From: CAZSNT01 sp964607765
GTDB lineage: Bacteria; Verrucomicrobiota; Lentisphaeria; Oligosphaerales; JABHEG01
Length of the DNA: 60,876 nucleotides
NCBI GenBank assembly: GCA_964607765.1
Contig: CAZSNT010000042.1
Coordinates: 1-60,876 of the forward strand
Direction of reading: 5' to 3'
The notes beneath the pieces are model-generated. The model had not been told where the DNA came from and searched no databases. It was given only the letters and a program-made list of their open reading frames with translations. The position numbers and the translations under genes were made by a program. This document shows positions 15,115 to 23,907 of the stretch, piece by piece. Numbering within the stretch: position 1 is the stretch's first letter; the number at the start of each line of letters is the position of its first letter.

Positions 15115-16016
15115 CACCGGCTAAACGTCTATCCGAGCATGGCTTGGCCATATTCCTCTTCCACGGCGTGGTTGAGGAGTGTTCCTACGCTGTGCGCAAC
15201 TACAACCGGAAACACCTGCCGGTGGCTGAGTTCCGCGAGGCGATCACCCAGTTGACACAAGGCGGGAAGGCGCTGTCGCTAGACGACGTTCTTCATCACA
15301 TCGAGCAGAGAACGCCTTTCCCTCCCAACGCCTTCGCCGTGACCTTCGATGATGGGTTCGAGAACAACTTCAGCATTGCCGCTCCGATTCTCAAGGAACT
15401 ACGGGTGCCGGCGACATTTTATGTGACCACGGATTTCATCCAGAACAACCACATGTCCTGGATTGATCGGATCGAGCTCTGCCTGGAGCGCCACCCCACC
15501 GGCAGTCTGCAGTTGCCGTGGATGCCTGCGCCCTGCGACTATGCCTCTGCTGCGACTGCCATCGCGCTGCTGGACAACATCCGAGCACAGGTCAAAACCA
15601 ACCCAAGAATCGACCCCGACCACATCGTGGAGCAGGTCTTCGAACAATGTGGCGAACCACGCGTGGACACCAGCAACGACGCACTGGACAGGAAGATGAA
15701 CTGGAGTCAGGTCACACGACTGGCCAGCGATAAGCTCTTCACTGTAGGTGGACACACACACCGGCACGCCATCCTGGCATTCATGGAGGACAGTGATCTG
15801 GAGAACGAGTTGGACACGTCTCTGGGGTTGCTCCGGAACTGTGCCGGCATCGCCACGCATCACTACTCTTATCCGGAGGGACTGGCGCACTGCTACTCCG
15901 CCAAGGTGATCGACGGCCTCAAACAGCGAGGGATTCGTTGCTGTCCCACGGCCATCGACGGTGTGAACACGTGTGACACAGACCCCTTTGAACTCAGGCG
16001 AATCGCCGTTGCCTGA
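15111..16016 (+). CDS. NodB-type polysaccharide deacetylase
   Basis: This 301-residue protein has the carbohydrate esterase 4 signs: AIFLFHGV near the N-terminus and AVTFDDGFENNFSIAAPIL (about residues 82-100) with the Asp-Asp metal and base pair. VGGHTHRHAIL supplies the metal-binding His residues, and HYSYPEG is the later motif. It would remove an N- or O-acyl group from a sugar or lipid-linked intermediate. No signal peptide is visible, so it likely acts in the cytoplasm, as do others in nonulosonate clusters. GTG 15111 overlaps the preceding stop by four bases. Confidence 0.85.
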   Translation: MTPAKRLSEHGLAIFLFHGVVEECSYAVRNYNRKHLPVAEFREAITQLTQGGKALSLDDVLHHIEQRTPFPPNAFAVTFDDGFENNFSIAAPILKELRVPATFYVTTDFIQNNHMSWIDRIELCLERHPTGSLQLPWMPAPCDYASAATAIALLDNIRAQVKTNPRIDPDHIVEQVFEQCGEPRVDTSNDALDRKMNWSQVTRLASDKLFTVGGHTHRHAILAFMEDSDLENELDTSLGLLRNCAGIATHHYSYPEGLAHCYSAKVIDGLKQRGIRCCPTAIDGVNTCDTDPFELRRIAVA

Positions 16017-16027
16017 GGAGATCTCGA

Positions 16028-16295
16028 ATGTGCGGAATCGCCGGATATATCGGCACTCGTAAGTTGACGCGAGAGACCGTCGAGGAATGCCTTTCCCTGA
16101 TGGGACGACGGGGGCCGGACGCGAGCGGCTGGTACCACCACCAGTCCGAGGGGCGGCACGTGTTTCTGCTCCACACGCGTCTCAGCATCACTGATATAGA
16201 AGATCTTGCTGGCCAAGCCATTCGGACTTCCCCGACGACATCGAAATACAGTGTTGTACCACGGCGCAAGGCTGCGTGAGGTGCGCCTCGTGCCG
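16028..16295 (+). pseudogene. AsnB-type asparagine synthetase, 5' fragment
   Basis: MCGIAGYIGTRKLTRETVEE with catalytic Cys2, then RRGPDASGWYHH and LLHTRLSITDIEDLAGQ, match the first 65 residues of a glutamine-dependent AsnB-type protein of the kind found in O-antigen clusters. After about 16210 frame changes appear: residues resembling SVVYNGEIYNY and EVR can be traced across two frames near 16245-16280 (SKYSVV then YHGARLREVR). The rest of the roughly 600-residue protein is gone, and a methyltransferase gene follows. This is a decayed 5' remnant, not a short functional protein. Confidence 0.75.
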
Positions 16296-16405
16296 TGGAG
16301 CGTTCCCAATCCGCACCAAGGTCGGACACCACACCGGACGAGTGCATCTGCCAACAACCATCACACAACCCAAATCACTTGCAGGCTGAGCATGGGGACC
16401 TATCA

Positions 16406-17113
16406 ATGAGTCACGAACTCCCTTCGAATGATGAATACTATGGTTGGTACAACCGCAGTGAGGCCCTGAGGATGAAGTATCCCAGTGAGCTTGTAGTGGG
16501 TTTTCTAGCTGGCAATCTCAGGGTGCCAGGCCGGACTCTGGACCAAGGCTGTGGGTCTGGGCGGCACGTCATACTCGCGGCCGAACTGGGCCATCAGGCC
16601 CACGGTGTAGACCTCAGCGACAGTGGCTTCGGTACATGCCGCAGGATCGCAGACGAGAGAGGTCTGGCGGTGAAGTTGAGGCAGGCGCGAATGGAGAGCA
16701 CGGGCTTCGCTGACGGTTTCTTCGACGCCATCGTGTGTATTAGCTCTGTTGGCGGCAACACGCTCCAGGGACAGCATATGATCGTGAGAGAGTGTCAGAG
16801 AATCCTGCGAACGGGAGGCATTCTCCTTATGAACTTCTATGGTCTAAAAGATGGGCTGTACAGAGAGTTGAGGGAACATGCACAGGAGGTGGAAGAGAGG
16901 ACCCTTGCTATCCCGGGGGAGTTGTTCCACCCCGGGCAGCAAGAGGCTGTCCCAACCTATCTGCGTCATTTCTCCACCGAAGCGGAACTGACCGAGATGT
17001 TCGCGAGCTTTTCTGTACAGAAGCACTTCCAAATCTACCTACCCTATGGTAACTGCAAATTCTCCAGCGCGGCACGAGCTGTGGACCACCTATACGTAAT
17101 GGCCAGAAAGTGA
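16406..17113 (+). CDS. class I SAM-dependent methyltransferase
   Basis: This 235-residue protein has a clear SAM site: TLDQGCGSGRHVILAAELGH (about residues 45-64) as motif I and GVDLSDSG as the acidic end of strand 2. FFDAIVCISSVGG is motif II-like and LRTGGILLMNFYG motif III. The substrate is unknown; a sugar hydroxyl or amine in the neighbouring pathway is likely. ATG 16406 (MSHELPSNDEYYGW) is used because upstream codons run into the decayed AsnB fragment. It is not overlapped by its neighbours, and a 189-base gap follows. Confidence 0.8.
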   Translation: MSHELPSNDEYYGWYNRSEALRMKYPSELVVGFLAGNLRVPGRTLDQGCGSGRHVILAAELGHQAHGVDLSDSGFGTCRRIADERGLAVKLRQARMESTGFADGFFDAIVCISSVGGNTLQGQHMIVRECQRILRTGGILLMNFYGLKDGLYRELREHAQEVEERTLAIPGELFHPGQQEAVPTYLRHFSTEAELTEMFASFSVQKHFQIYLPYGNCKFSSAARAVDHLYVMARK

Positions 17114-17302
17114 GACATCAGCGGGCCCTGGCGACGACTCGGGGCGCAAGACGACAACATGACGTTCCGTGGCGGGCTTCATCGGCTTTTTGTGTCCCCC
17201 CCTTTCCCGCAATCAAAGTCCGGCTACGCATGTCCGCCATTGTCGCGCCATACGCCCGCTAGTTGCTTTCCTGTCAAGTCGGCCAGAAACAGGTGATTTT
17301 CT

Positions 17303-18469
17303 GTGAATCTCGTTTGCTTTGCAAAACCGAAGCTGATGTTCACTGATGGGCTCCTGCCCGTTCTGATGGAGATCAAGTCGGTTCGTCCCGACGCGCGAAT
17401 CGACTTCCTCGTCTTCTCGCAGAGGGATCTGACGCTGCTGCGTCAGAACCGCGACATCTGGGACGGTTTCCTCTCCATCGGGTGCGAGCCTTCACCCATG
17501 TTCCAGGACGGAGGGGGGATAGACCGAGTCAGATATCTGCTCCGTGTCTTGCGTCGGTTGACTGGCCGGAATATCCTCATCAGCGCATCACCCAACATCC
17601 CCTACGGGAAGTACGTGATCCCGGTTCTCCAAAGGACCTCACGGCTCACAACTGTCCGCCACTACCATAACCACACCCCATCACGGGGGCTCTCGAACTT
17701 CGCCCAGTATCTTCAGATGTGCAACGCCAGACACGGCAGGACGTGGCGGTTTGATGGACTCGACGGAGAATACGATTACGTGATGTCTCAGATTTCTGGG
17801 CAGCAGTACAGAGAGATTCTGGGCGCATCGCCAGCACCCGATAAGACGGTCCATACAGGCTATGTTCAGCGAATGCCTGCATGGCAGAGCTTCCTGCGTA
17901 AGAGAATCGAGCAGAACTCCCTGATTCACGAGAAGCCCTACGTGTTCTTCGTGCTTTCGCACTTGGGGGTAAGTAGAGATGTGCTTGAAGAGCCGCCCCG
18001 CGAGGTGCTGTTCCGAGAGGCCCTGCAGGTTCTCAGTGAATATGGGAACAGACTCCGTGTCATTCTCAAGCCGCACCCAAACACACCTGTCGACAGGGTC
18101 CGGCAGATCCTGCGGGAAGAAGCAGTGGCAGACGCTGTGATAGATTATTCCCACCCGATGGTGTTGGCGTCAAACGCAATATGCTTGATAGGAAACGTGT
18201 TCTCAACCGTCATGAACGACGCGTTCTTCTACGGTCGGCCCGTTATCGAGTACAGCCACCGCGATGCTGAACTCATCAGGAGAGTCGAGGGGGGGTCCAC
18301 AGGGGGAGACAGCTGTGACTTCTACATCCATCACGACCAGCAGAAACTCAAGGACGTCATGGACGGACTTTTGAGTGGGCGCATAACGGTGGCGCGTGAC
18401 CCCCAGAAACTCATAGATGACTATCCTCTTGTTCCTGACAGCTTCCACAGTTTCTGGCGAGGAATGTGA
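17303..18469 (+). CDS. putative GT-B-fold glycosyltransferase (capsule/CDP-glycerol-like)
   Basis: This 388-residue protein has no strong signature, but its C-terminal half looks like the GT-B donor domain of capsule or CDP-glycerol-type transferases: RVILKPHPNTPVDRV, then VIDYSHPMVLASNAICLIGN and a VMNDAFFYGRPVIEYSH loop. The N-terminal half has alternating strands and helices (NILISASPNIPYGK). No membrane segments are seen. It sits between the formyltransferase cassette and the pse genes, so it may transfer a CMP-nonulosonate. Start GTG 17303 precedes the first beta strand (NLVCFAKPK). Confidence 0.6.
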   Translation: MNLVCFAKPKLMFTDGLLPVLMEIKSVRPDARIDFLVFSQRDLTLLRQNRDIWDGFLSIGCEPSPMFQDGGGIDRVRYLLRVLRRLTGRNILISASPNIPYGKYVIPVLQRTSRLTTVRHYHNHTPSRGLSNFAQYLQMCNARHGRTWRFDGLDGEYDYVMSQISGQQYREILGASPAPDKTVHTGYVQRMPAWQSFLRKRIEQNSLIHEKPYVFFVLSHLGVSRDVLEEPPREVLFREALQVLSEYGNRLRVILKPHPNTPVDRVRQILREEAVADAVIDYSHPMVLASNAICLIGNVFSTVMNDAFFYGRPVIEYSHRDAELIRRVEGGSTGGDSCDFYIHHDQQKLKDVMDGLLSGRITVARDPQKLIDDYPLVPDSFHSFWRGM

Positions 18470-18535
18470 CCGTCTGAAACTCGTAGGCCCCCTCGGCAGA
18501 GCGCCCTTAAGTTGGCCACCATCGGAGGCACCGGA

Positions 18536-19696
18536 GTGAGTTCCGCGACACACAATCCCCTACCCTATGCCAGGCAGTGTATTGACGACAATGACATTGC
18601 TGCTGTAGTGGAAGTGCTGCGCTCCGACTTCCTGACCACCGGGCCGAAGGTCGAGGAATTCGAGCAAGCTGTTGCGCACTTCGTTGGTGCACAACACGCC
18701 GTAGCCGTATCCAGCGGCACGGCGGCGCTCCATGCTGCGATGTTCGCGCTCGGCATCGGGCCGGGCGACGAGGTCATTGTCCCGCCGATGACCTTCGTGG
18801 CGACTGCGAACTGCGTTGTCTACCAAGGCGGAACGCCGGTGTTCGCCGACGTCGATGCTGACACGCTTCTCATCGATCCCAACTGCGTCGAAGCTGCGAT
18901 CTCGCCGAGAACGAGGGCCGTCATCGCCGTCGACTACGCCGGGCAGCCGTGTGACTATGACGCCCTCCGCGCCATCACCGGCCGGCATGGGCTGGCTTTG
19001 GTGGCTGACAGTTGCCACTCGCTGGGCGCCAAGTACCAGGGCCGGTCGATCGGCTCAGTCGCCGACGTGACCTGCTTCAGCTTCCACCCGGTAAAGCACA
19101 TCACCACTGGCGAGGGGGGAATGGCCACAACTGGCGATTTCGAGCTCGCAGAACGCATGCGCCGTTTCCGCAGCCATGGAATCTCTGCCGACCATCGTCT
19201 CCGGGCCAAGACCCGGACGTGGCACTATGAAATGCGCGATCTGGGTTTCAATTACCGCCTCACTGACATCCAGTGCGCGCTGGGGATCAGCCAACTGCAG
19301 AAACTCCCCGGCTGGCTTCTGCGGCGCCGGGAAATTGCGGAGGCCTACGACCAGCGTCTTGCGGGCATTCCTGACATTGAGCCACTGGGTCGCCGGGAAG
19401 ACGCAGACCACGCTTACCACCTGTATGTGACCCAGGCTAAAGCACGGGACGAGGTCTTTCTGCGACTGCGCGAAGCTGGAGTCGGCGTGAGCGTGCACTA
19501 CCCGCCAGTCCACCTGCACCCATTCTACACGCAGACCTTTGGGACGTGCGGTGGGATGTGCCCGACAGCCGAGGCCGCGGGCCGACACGTCATCACATTG
19601 CCCCTGTTCCCGCACATGACCACGGACGAACTGATGCGGGTGGTTGATGCTTCTGCTGTGCGACTGGACGGATGTGGCTCGGGAGGGACGGGCTGA
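18536..19696 (+). CDS. pseC: PseC-like UDP-4-keto-sugar aminotransferase
   Basis: This 386-residue DegT-family enzyme fits PseC, which aminates C4 of UDP-2-acetamido-2,6-dideoxy-4-keto-altrose in the pseudaminic acid route. The PLP lysine is in FHPVKHITTGEGG (about residue 187). Early motifs are FLTTGPKVEEFEQAVA and AVSSGTAALHAA, and LVADSCHSLGA gives the ring-contacting Asp. GTG 18536 is preferred over TTG 18512 because GGAGG lies seven bases upstream (18524-18528). The following acetyltransferase, PseG and synthase genes support the assignment; substrate identity is still inferred. Confidence 0.82.
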   Translation: MSSATHNPLPYARQCIDDNDIAAVVEVLRSDFLTTGPKVEEFEQAVAHFVGAQHAVAVSSGTAALHAAMFALGIGPGDEVIVPPMTFVATANCVVYQGGTPVFADVDADTLLIDPNCVEAAISPRTRAVIAVDYAGQPCDYDALRAITGRHGLALVADSCHSLGAKYQGRSIGSVADVTCFSFHPVKHITTGEGGMATTGDFELAERMRRFRSHGISADHRLRAKTRTWHYEMRDLGFNYRLTDIQCALGISQLQKLPGWLLRRREIAEAYDQRLAGIPDIEPLGRREDADHAYHLYVTQAKARDEVFLRLREAGVGVSVHYPPVHLHPFYTQTFGTCGGMCPTAEAAGRHVITLPLFPHMTTDELMRVVDASAVRLDGCGSGGTG

Positions 19697-19773
19697 CGGG
19701 CGCCCGCGACGCCGTCCGGGCAAGCCGGCACGCCCGATTCAGATCCCTGCCGGGGGAGACACGGGAGCGGACC

Positions 19774-20670
19774 ATGGACAGCGACTACCTGACTTGTTTC
19801 CATCCCTCGTCTGCACCTTCCAGTGCCCCGCCGGACGCCACTTACAGCACTGTTCTGACCAATGCGGCCGGCCACACAGTTGCCGCGGTCATCGCGCGTC
19901 CGCTGGAGTGGGACACTGCCGTCTTCCAGGCGCCAGTTGCACGGGTCGAACGCCTCTACGCACGGACCACTTCTGAGATGCCGGCACTGGTCGATGCTTT
20001 CCGCACGGTGCTGGCACGGATGGACTCCGATGGTGTGGCCCTCTGCGATATCCGCATCAACTTGGCCGAGACAGCGCTCTTGCACCTGGCCGAAGGATTC
20101 GGCTTCCGGGTAGTCGACGTTCTGAACATCTATCGAAGCAACGCACCGAAGGAAGCCCCGGCAGTCATCTCGCCTCCGGGACAGGGCGGTGCCTGGCGCC
20201 TCACACGTCCGGAAATCCTGGATGCGGGACGCTGCTCGCAACTCCAGACGATCGCACACACGGCCTTCCGCTACTCACGCGTCTGGGCCGATCCGGAGAT
20301 CGACCGCCGCCGGGCCGAGGCATTCCACTCCCGGCTTCTCCGAAGTGTCGTGACCAGAACTTCCGCAAGGATTGGTTTGGCCACAGATTCGGGAGGAAGT
20401 GCAATCGGCTTCTACGTTGGCATGGGCGCCGGGCCCGACGCGGGAGAAACAGGCGTCCTGTGGCTGCTTGCGGTCTCCCCGGCCTGGACGGGGAGAGGCG
20501 TTGGCAGTGCACTGTTGGACGACTTCCTTGCAGCGATGCACCAAACCTGGCCGACGGTCGAAATAGGAACGCAAGTCAACAACCACGCCGCAAATGCGCT
20601 CTACCAGAGGAGAGGGTTGCGCGTGTCCGCAAACACAGTGAGTCTGCACAGATGGCGCGTGGACGGCTGA
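19774..20670 (+). CDS. GNAT-family sugar N-acetyltransferase (PseH role, WecD/RffC-like layout)
   Basis: This 298-residue protein has a C-terminal GNAT core, VLWLLAVSPAWTGRGVGSAL (about residues 229-248), with the acetyl-CoA loop R-x-x-G-x-G and the ending NNHAANALYQRRGLR. The N-terminal half has the degenerate GNAT-like segment of dTDP-fucosamine acetyltransferases (LEWDTAVFQAPVARVERLYA). In this position it would acetylate the 4-amino group made by PseC. It is about 100 residues longer than typical PseH. ATG 19774 follows GGGAG; the final 19 bases overlap pseG. Confidence 0.78.
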   Translation: MDSDYLTCFHPSSAPSSAPPDATYSTVLTNAAGHTVAAVIARPLEWDTAVFQAPVARVERLYARTTSEMPALVDAFRTVLARMDSDGVALCDIRINLAETALLHLAEGFGFRVVDVLNIYRSNAPKEAPAVISPPGQGGAWRLTRPEILDAGRCSQLQTIAHTAFRYSRVWADPEIDRRRAEAFHSRLLRSVVTRTSARIGLATDSGGSAIGFYVGMGAGPDAGETGVLWLLAVSPAWTGRGVGSALLDDFLAAMHQTWPTVEIGTQVNNHAANALYQRRGLRVSANTVSLHRWRVDG

Positions 20671-21632
20671 TTGTCCGGGCCAACGCCGGCCCCGAACTGG
20701 GTTTCGGGCACCTTGAGCGGTGCTGCGGCCTGGTGGATGCGCTTGCCGCTTCGGGTTCAGACGTGCTTCTGGTGGCAAACGATGACGCGCCCGTGCGCGC
20801 ATTCACCGGCAGTAGGCCGGCCGTATTCGTGCGGGCCGATGCATCCCCGTCTTCCTGGCCGGCCGGTGATGCGTGTGTGGTGGATCTTTACTGCTACGAC
20901 TCGCATTTCTACGCGGAGGCGGCCCAGCGTTTTCGGCGAGTGGCGATCTTCGACGACGATGGTCACGACATCCCGGGGGAGGTGCATGCCGTCATCAATG
21001 CCAATCTCCACGCTGAGGACGCCTTGTACCCTCGTAAGGTAGTGGCCATCGCCGGCGCCCAATACCATGGCCTGCGCGCCGAGTTCCTGGGAGATGGCGT
21101 TCCCGAGCATTCGGACCACGTCTTCCTCTGTCTGGGCGGCAGTGATCCGGAGATGCAGACTGCGCGCCTGGCAAGGGTCCTGATCGAGTCCACGTCCAGG
21201 CGGATCTGCGCAGTTTTCGGGCCGGATGCCGCAGGGCCACACACCAGCGACAGTGTCTGGTCTGAGCAGCGTGTGATTGTGAAGCGGAGTCCGCGGCGAG
21301 TGAGTGACCTGATGCGCGGCGCCGCGTTTGCTGTTTCCGGGGCAGGCCTCATGCTCTACGAACTCGCGTTCCTGGGAGTACCGACTGCGTGCCTCGTGCT
21401 GGCGGCGAATCAAGCCCCCGTGGCCGAAGCGTTCCGGGAACGAAATGCGGCGCTCGTGCTGGGGGACTTCCGCACTGTGAGCGATCTGGGCCTGGCGGGG
21501 CACTTACGGGAGTTCGATCGCGATGCCTGCAGACGGAAGCTATTGGGCGCCCGGGGCCGCGGGCTCATCGACGGCCGTGGTGCAGACCGACTGGCGGCAC
21601 GACTCCTGGAGTGGCTGAACAGTGGTGTATGA
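20652..21632 (+). CDS. pseG: PseG-type UDP-sugar hydrolase (releases the nonulosonate precursor)
   Basis: This 326-residue GT-B-fold hydrolase fits PseG, which removes UDP from UDP-2,4-diacetamido-2,4,6-trideoxy-altrose before condensation with PEP. Typical parts are the N-terminal IVRANAGPELGFGHLERC (about residues 7-24) with the catalytic-loop G-x-GH, VDLYCYDS, LCLGGSDPEMQTARL in the donor domain, and SGAGLMLYELAFLGVP with the UDP-binding Glu. ATG 20652 overlaps the acetyltransferase by 19 bases, so these steps are tightly coupled. Confidence 0.85.
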   Translation: MARGRLIVRANAGPELGFGHLERCCGLVDALAASGSDVLLVANDDAPVRAFTGSRPAVFVRADASPSSWPAGDACVVDLYCYDSHFYAEAAQRFRRVAIFDDDGHDIPGEVHAVINANLHAEDALYPRKVVAIAGAQYHGLRAEFLGDGVPEHSDHVFLCLGGSDPEMQTARLARVLIESTSRRICAVFGPDAAGPHTSDSVWSEQRVIVKRSPRRVSDLMRGAAFAVSGAGLMLYELAFLGVPTACLVLAANQAPVAEAFRERNAALVLGDFRTVSDLGLAGHLREFDRDACRRKLLGARGRGLIDGRGADRLAARLLEWLNSGV

Positions 21633-22269
21633 CCGGGGTGAGATAGCTGCGGAGTACGATGCATCGGCCCTTGCGACTGAGGAGTTCGAGAAGGTCAAGT
21701 GGGGCTCGCAGGCAGGGATGCTGAACCGCTTCCGGCTTGTGTTGGACAAGCTCAGCTTCGACCACGGCAAGAGGTGGCTCGACGTCGGATGCGGCACGGG
21801 GGGTCTGCAGGCGTTGGTGTGCGGTACACACGCGGACGTGATTGCTACCGGGATTGACATTTCCCCGAAATTGCTGGCATTTGCAGCATCCCGGACGGAC
21901 ACCCGACACGTGGATTTCCTGTGCCAGGACATGATGGACCTGTGCGGGATGTCCTTTGACCTCGTCACTTGCATTGGGGTACTGCAGAAGACCAGTTTCA
22001 CTCCCCGCGAGTTTTTCGTCCGCGTGGAGCAACTCCTTACGGCTGGCGGCCAGGTGTTTGTCGACACCAAGAACATCGAGTGGGCACGCTTCCGCGAGCC
22101 GGGGTTCACCCCCGAGCCGTCGCATGAGTGGTTTCGGCCGATCGATCTGACCGAAGCGGCAACGGCCGCCGGACTTGGCGTGGCAGAGGTGGGCGGGTTC
22201 CTACCCAGGGAAGGCCGAATCGTAGCGCCCGCTGAATCGCACACGATCTTCCTGGTGGCGGAGAAGTGA
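21622..22269 (+). CDS. class I SAM-dependent methyltransferase
   Basis: This 215-residue methyltransferase has motif I in RWLDVGCGTGGLQALVCGTH (about residues 53-72), GIDISPKLLAFA as the strand-2 region, and FDLVTCIGVLQ. The substrate is unknown, but its place directly after pseG (11-base overlap) suggests an O- or N-methyl group on the nonulosonate or its precursor. Two consecutive GTG codons open the frame at 21622; either could serve. Confidence 0.8.
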   Translation: MVYDRGEIAAEYDASALATEEFEKVKWGSQAGMLNRFRLVLDKLSFDHGKRWLDVGCGTGGLQALVCGTHADVIATGIDISPKLLAFAASRTDTRHVDFLCQDMMDLCGMSFDLVTCIGVLQKTSFTPREFFVRVEQLLTAGGQVFVDTKNIEWARFREPGFTPEPSHEWFRPIDLTEAATAAGLGVAEVGGFLPREGRIVAPAESHTIFLVAEK

Positions 22270-22270
22270 T

Positions 22271-23134
22271 ATGATGTCGCCCCCGGTGATCGATGCCGAA
22301 GTGCATGTTCTGCATCCCGAGGCGTGCACACGCGGATTTGCCGAGCATCGCGCGGAGCCGGCATGCCGCGCCATTCATCGGCACCCGGACTTCCCGTCGC
22401 TGGCGGGGCGGATGGATTTGGACTACCTGTTGCACTCCATGGACGACAGCGGCATCGATCAAGCCCTCATCATGGGGCTTGCCTGGCGCGATGCAGCCGT
22501 TCAGCGTGACAACAACGAGTACGTGGCAGAGTGCGTGAAGCAACGCCCTGATCGCTTCCGCGCCCTGTACATCCCTGACTTGCAGCGCCCATCGGAGTCT
22601 GCTGAGGAGATTGGTGACTTGGACGAGGCGGTCTTTGCAGGCATCAAAGTCATCAGCGGATGGCAGGACCGACACGTCGACGACGAAGCGCTGACTCCGA
22701 TCTGGCGCGCGGCGCGGGCGCGGCAGATGCCCGTGATGGTGCATACGGACCACATGACCCAGTCGATTGATGGCGACACGCCGCAACGTTTCTACCGCTT
22801 CATATCCCGACACCCCGAGCTGCGCATCCTCGCGCCACACCTTGGCGGCCTGCTGTGCTTCTACAGTCTGCTCCCCAAAGTCCGGCGCATCCTGCGCAAT
22901 GTCTACTTCGTCACCTCTGTCTCTGCGACCATGGAGATGGTGGAGCTGGCAGCCCGGGTCGTCCCAGACCAACTTGTCTTCGGCACAGATTTCCCATTCA
23001 ATCACTGTCACGACCAGAGCACGCCGCTCAGTGCCGTCCGCGGCCTCGACATAACCCCTGCCACGCTCGCCTCGATTCTGGGCGGTACTCTCACCAAGGC
23101 CCTCGAGCTGGGCACGCGTGCCACGACAGCATGA
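22271..23134 (+). CDS. amidohydrolase-family (COG2159-like) protein
   Basis: This 287-residue TIM-barrel protein resembles amidohydrolase_2 members. The N-terminal motif is DAEVHVLHP, where the usual H-x-H is replaced by E-V-H. Later metal or active-site segments are VMVHTDHM, LAPHLGGL and VFGTDFPFNH. Members decarboxylate or hydrolyse small acids; in glycan clusters they are uncommon. The altered first motif leaves catalytic metal binding uncertain. It starts two bases after the methyltransferase and its stop overlaps WbqC by ATGA, so it is part of the same operon. Confidence 0.78.
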   Translation: MMSPPVIDAEVHVLHPEACTRGFAEHRAEPACRAIHRHPDFPSLAGRMDLDYLLHSMDDSGIDQALIMGLAWRDAAVQRDNNEYVAECVKQRPDRFRALYIPDLQRPSESAEEIGDLDEAVFAGIKVISGWQDRHVDDEALTPIWRAARARQMPVMVHTDHMTQSIDGDTPQRFYRFISRHPELRILAPHLGGLLCFYSLLPKVRRILRNVYFVTSVSATMEMVELAARVVPDQLVFGTDFPFNHCHDQSTPLSAVRGLDITPATLASILGGTLTKALELGTRATTA

Positions 23135-23907
23135 TCGTCTCCGGACACCAACCTGTGTATCTGCCGTGGCTTGGGCTCTTCCACAAGCTGTCGCTCTGCG
23201 ACACATTCGTCTACATGGACACGGTCCAGTACCTGACCAAAGACTGGAACAACCGCAACAAGATCCGCACACCTCACGGGTGGATGTGGCTCACCGTGCC
23301 TGTCGACCGCAAGAAGTCTTCCGGCAAGATGCTGCCCGAGATCGTCATCCGTGGGCACGACAGGCCGGAAGCGAAGGATTTCTGGCAGAATGAGCACTGG
23401 CGCAACATCGAGTGCAATTACGCGAAGGCTCCCTACTTCGACACGTACGCAGAGGATCTCCGAACCTTCTATCTCGACCGAATATGGACCAGACTGGTGG
23501 ACGTCTGTTGGGCCCAGTTCGAGCTCTTCCGCGGCTGGCTCTCGCTCGACGACCGGCAGGTCGTGCGCATGTCTGAGTTCCAATTCGAAGGGACGAAAGA
23601 CCGTCTGGTTCTCAGCCACTGCCTCAAGCTGGGAGCCGATCGTCTGGTCATGGGCGCATTGGGCCGGAACTATGCCGATCCCGAGTTGTTCAAGCAGCAC
23701 GGCATCAGTGTCTACTTCCAGGATTACGATCACCCGGCCTACCGGCAGCGTTTCCCGGGCTTCGAGTCGCACTTGAGTGTGCTGGATCTCATTCTCAACC
23801 ACGGTCCGGAGAGCGCAGACATCCTGCTGAGGGGTAACGTGACCAGGAGCGACCTGCTCGCGGGCGGGCTTTGGAGCGGAGCTGTCGGGACGGAGGGCGG
23901 ACAGTGA
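23131..23907 (+). CDS. WbqC-family protein
   Basis: This 258-residue protein is a clear WbqC-like family member: MIVSGHQPVYLPWLGLFHK at the N-terminus, then DTVQYLTKDWNNRNKIRT, the LTVPV strand, and a C-terminal YFQDYDHPAYRQRF segment. WbqC-like genes occur in O-antigen and amino-sugar clusters and are suspected to acylate or modify an amino group (for example with glycine or a hydroxy acid), but the reaction is not settled. Start and stop overlap both neighbours by four bases. Confidence 0.85.
   Translation: MIVSGHQPVYLPWLGLFHKLSLCDTFVYMDTVQYLTKDWNNRNKIRTPHGWMWLTVPVDRKKSSGKMLPEIVIRGHDRPEAKDFWQNEHWRNIECNYAKAPYFDTYAEDLRTFYLDRIWTRLVDVCWAQFELFRGWLSLDDRQVVRMSEFQFEGTKDRLVLSHCLKLGADRLVMGALGRNYADPELFKQHGISVYFQDYDHPAYRQRFPGFESHLSVLDLILNHGPESADILLRGNVTRSDLLAGGLWSGAVGTEGGQ

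Noticed and set aside
16028..16279. Short 83-residue functional glutaminase
   Set aside because: The frame leaves homology near residue 62 and the continuation is found in another frame, so it is a remnant.
23871..23903. Upstream start for the second NeuB-type synthase
   Set aside because: The added residues overlap the WbqC gene and match nothing; GTG 23904 gives the four-base overlap seen through the operon.
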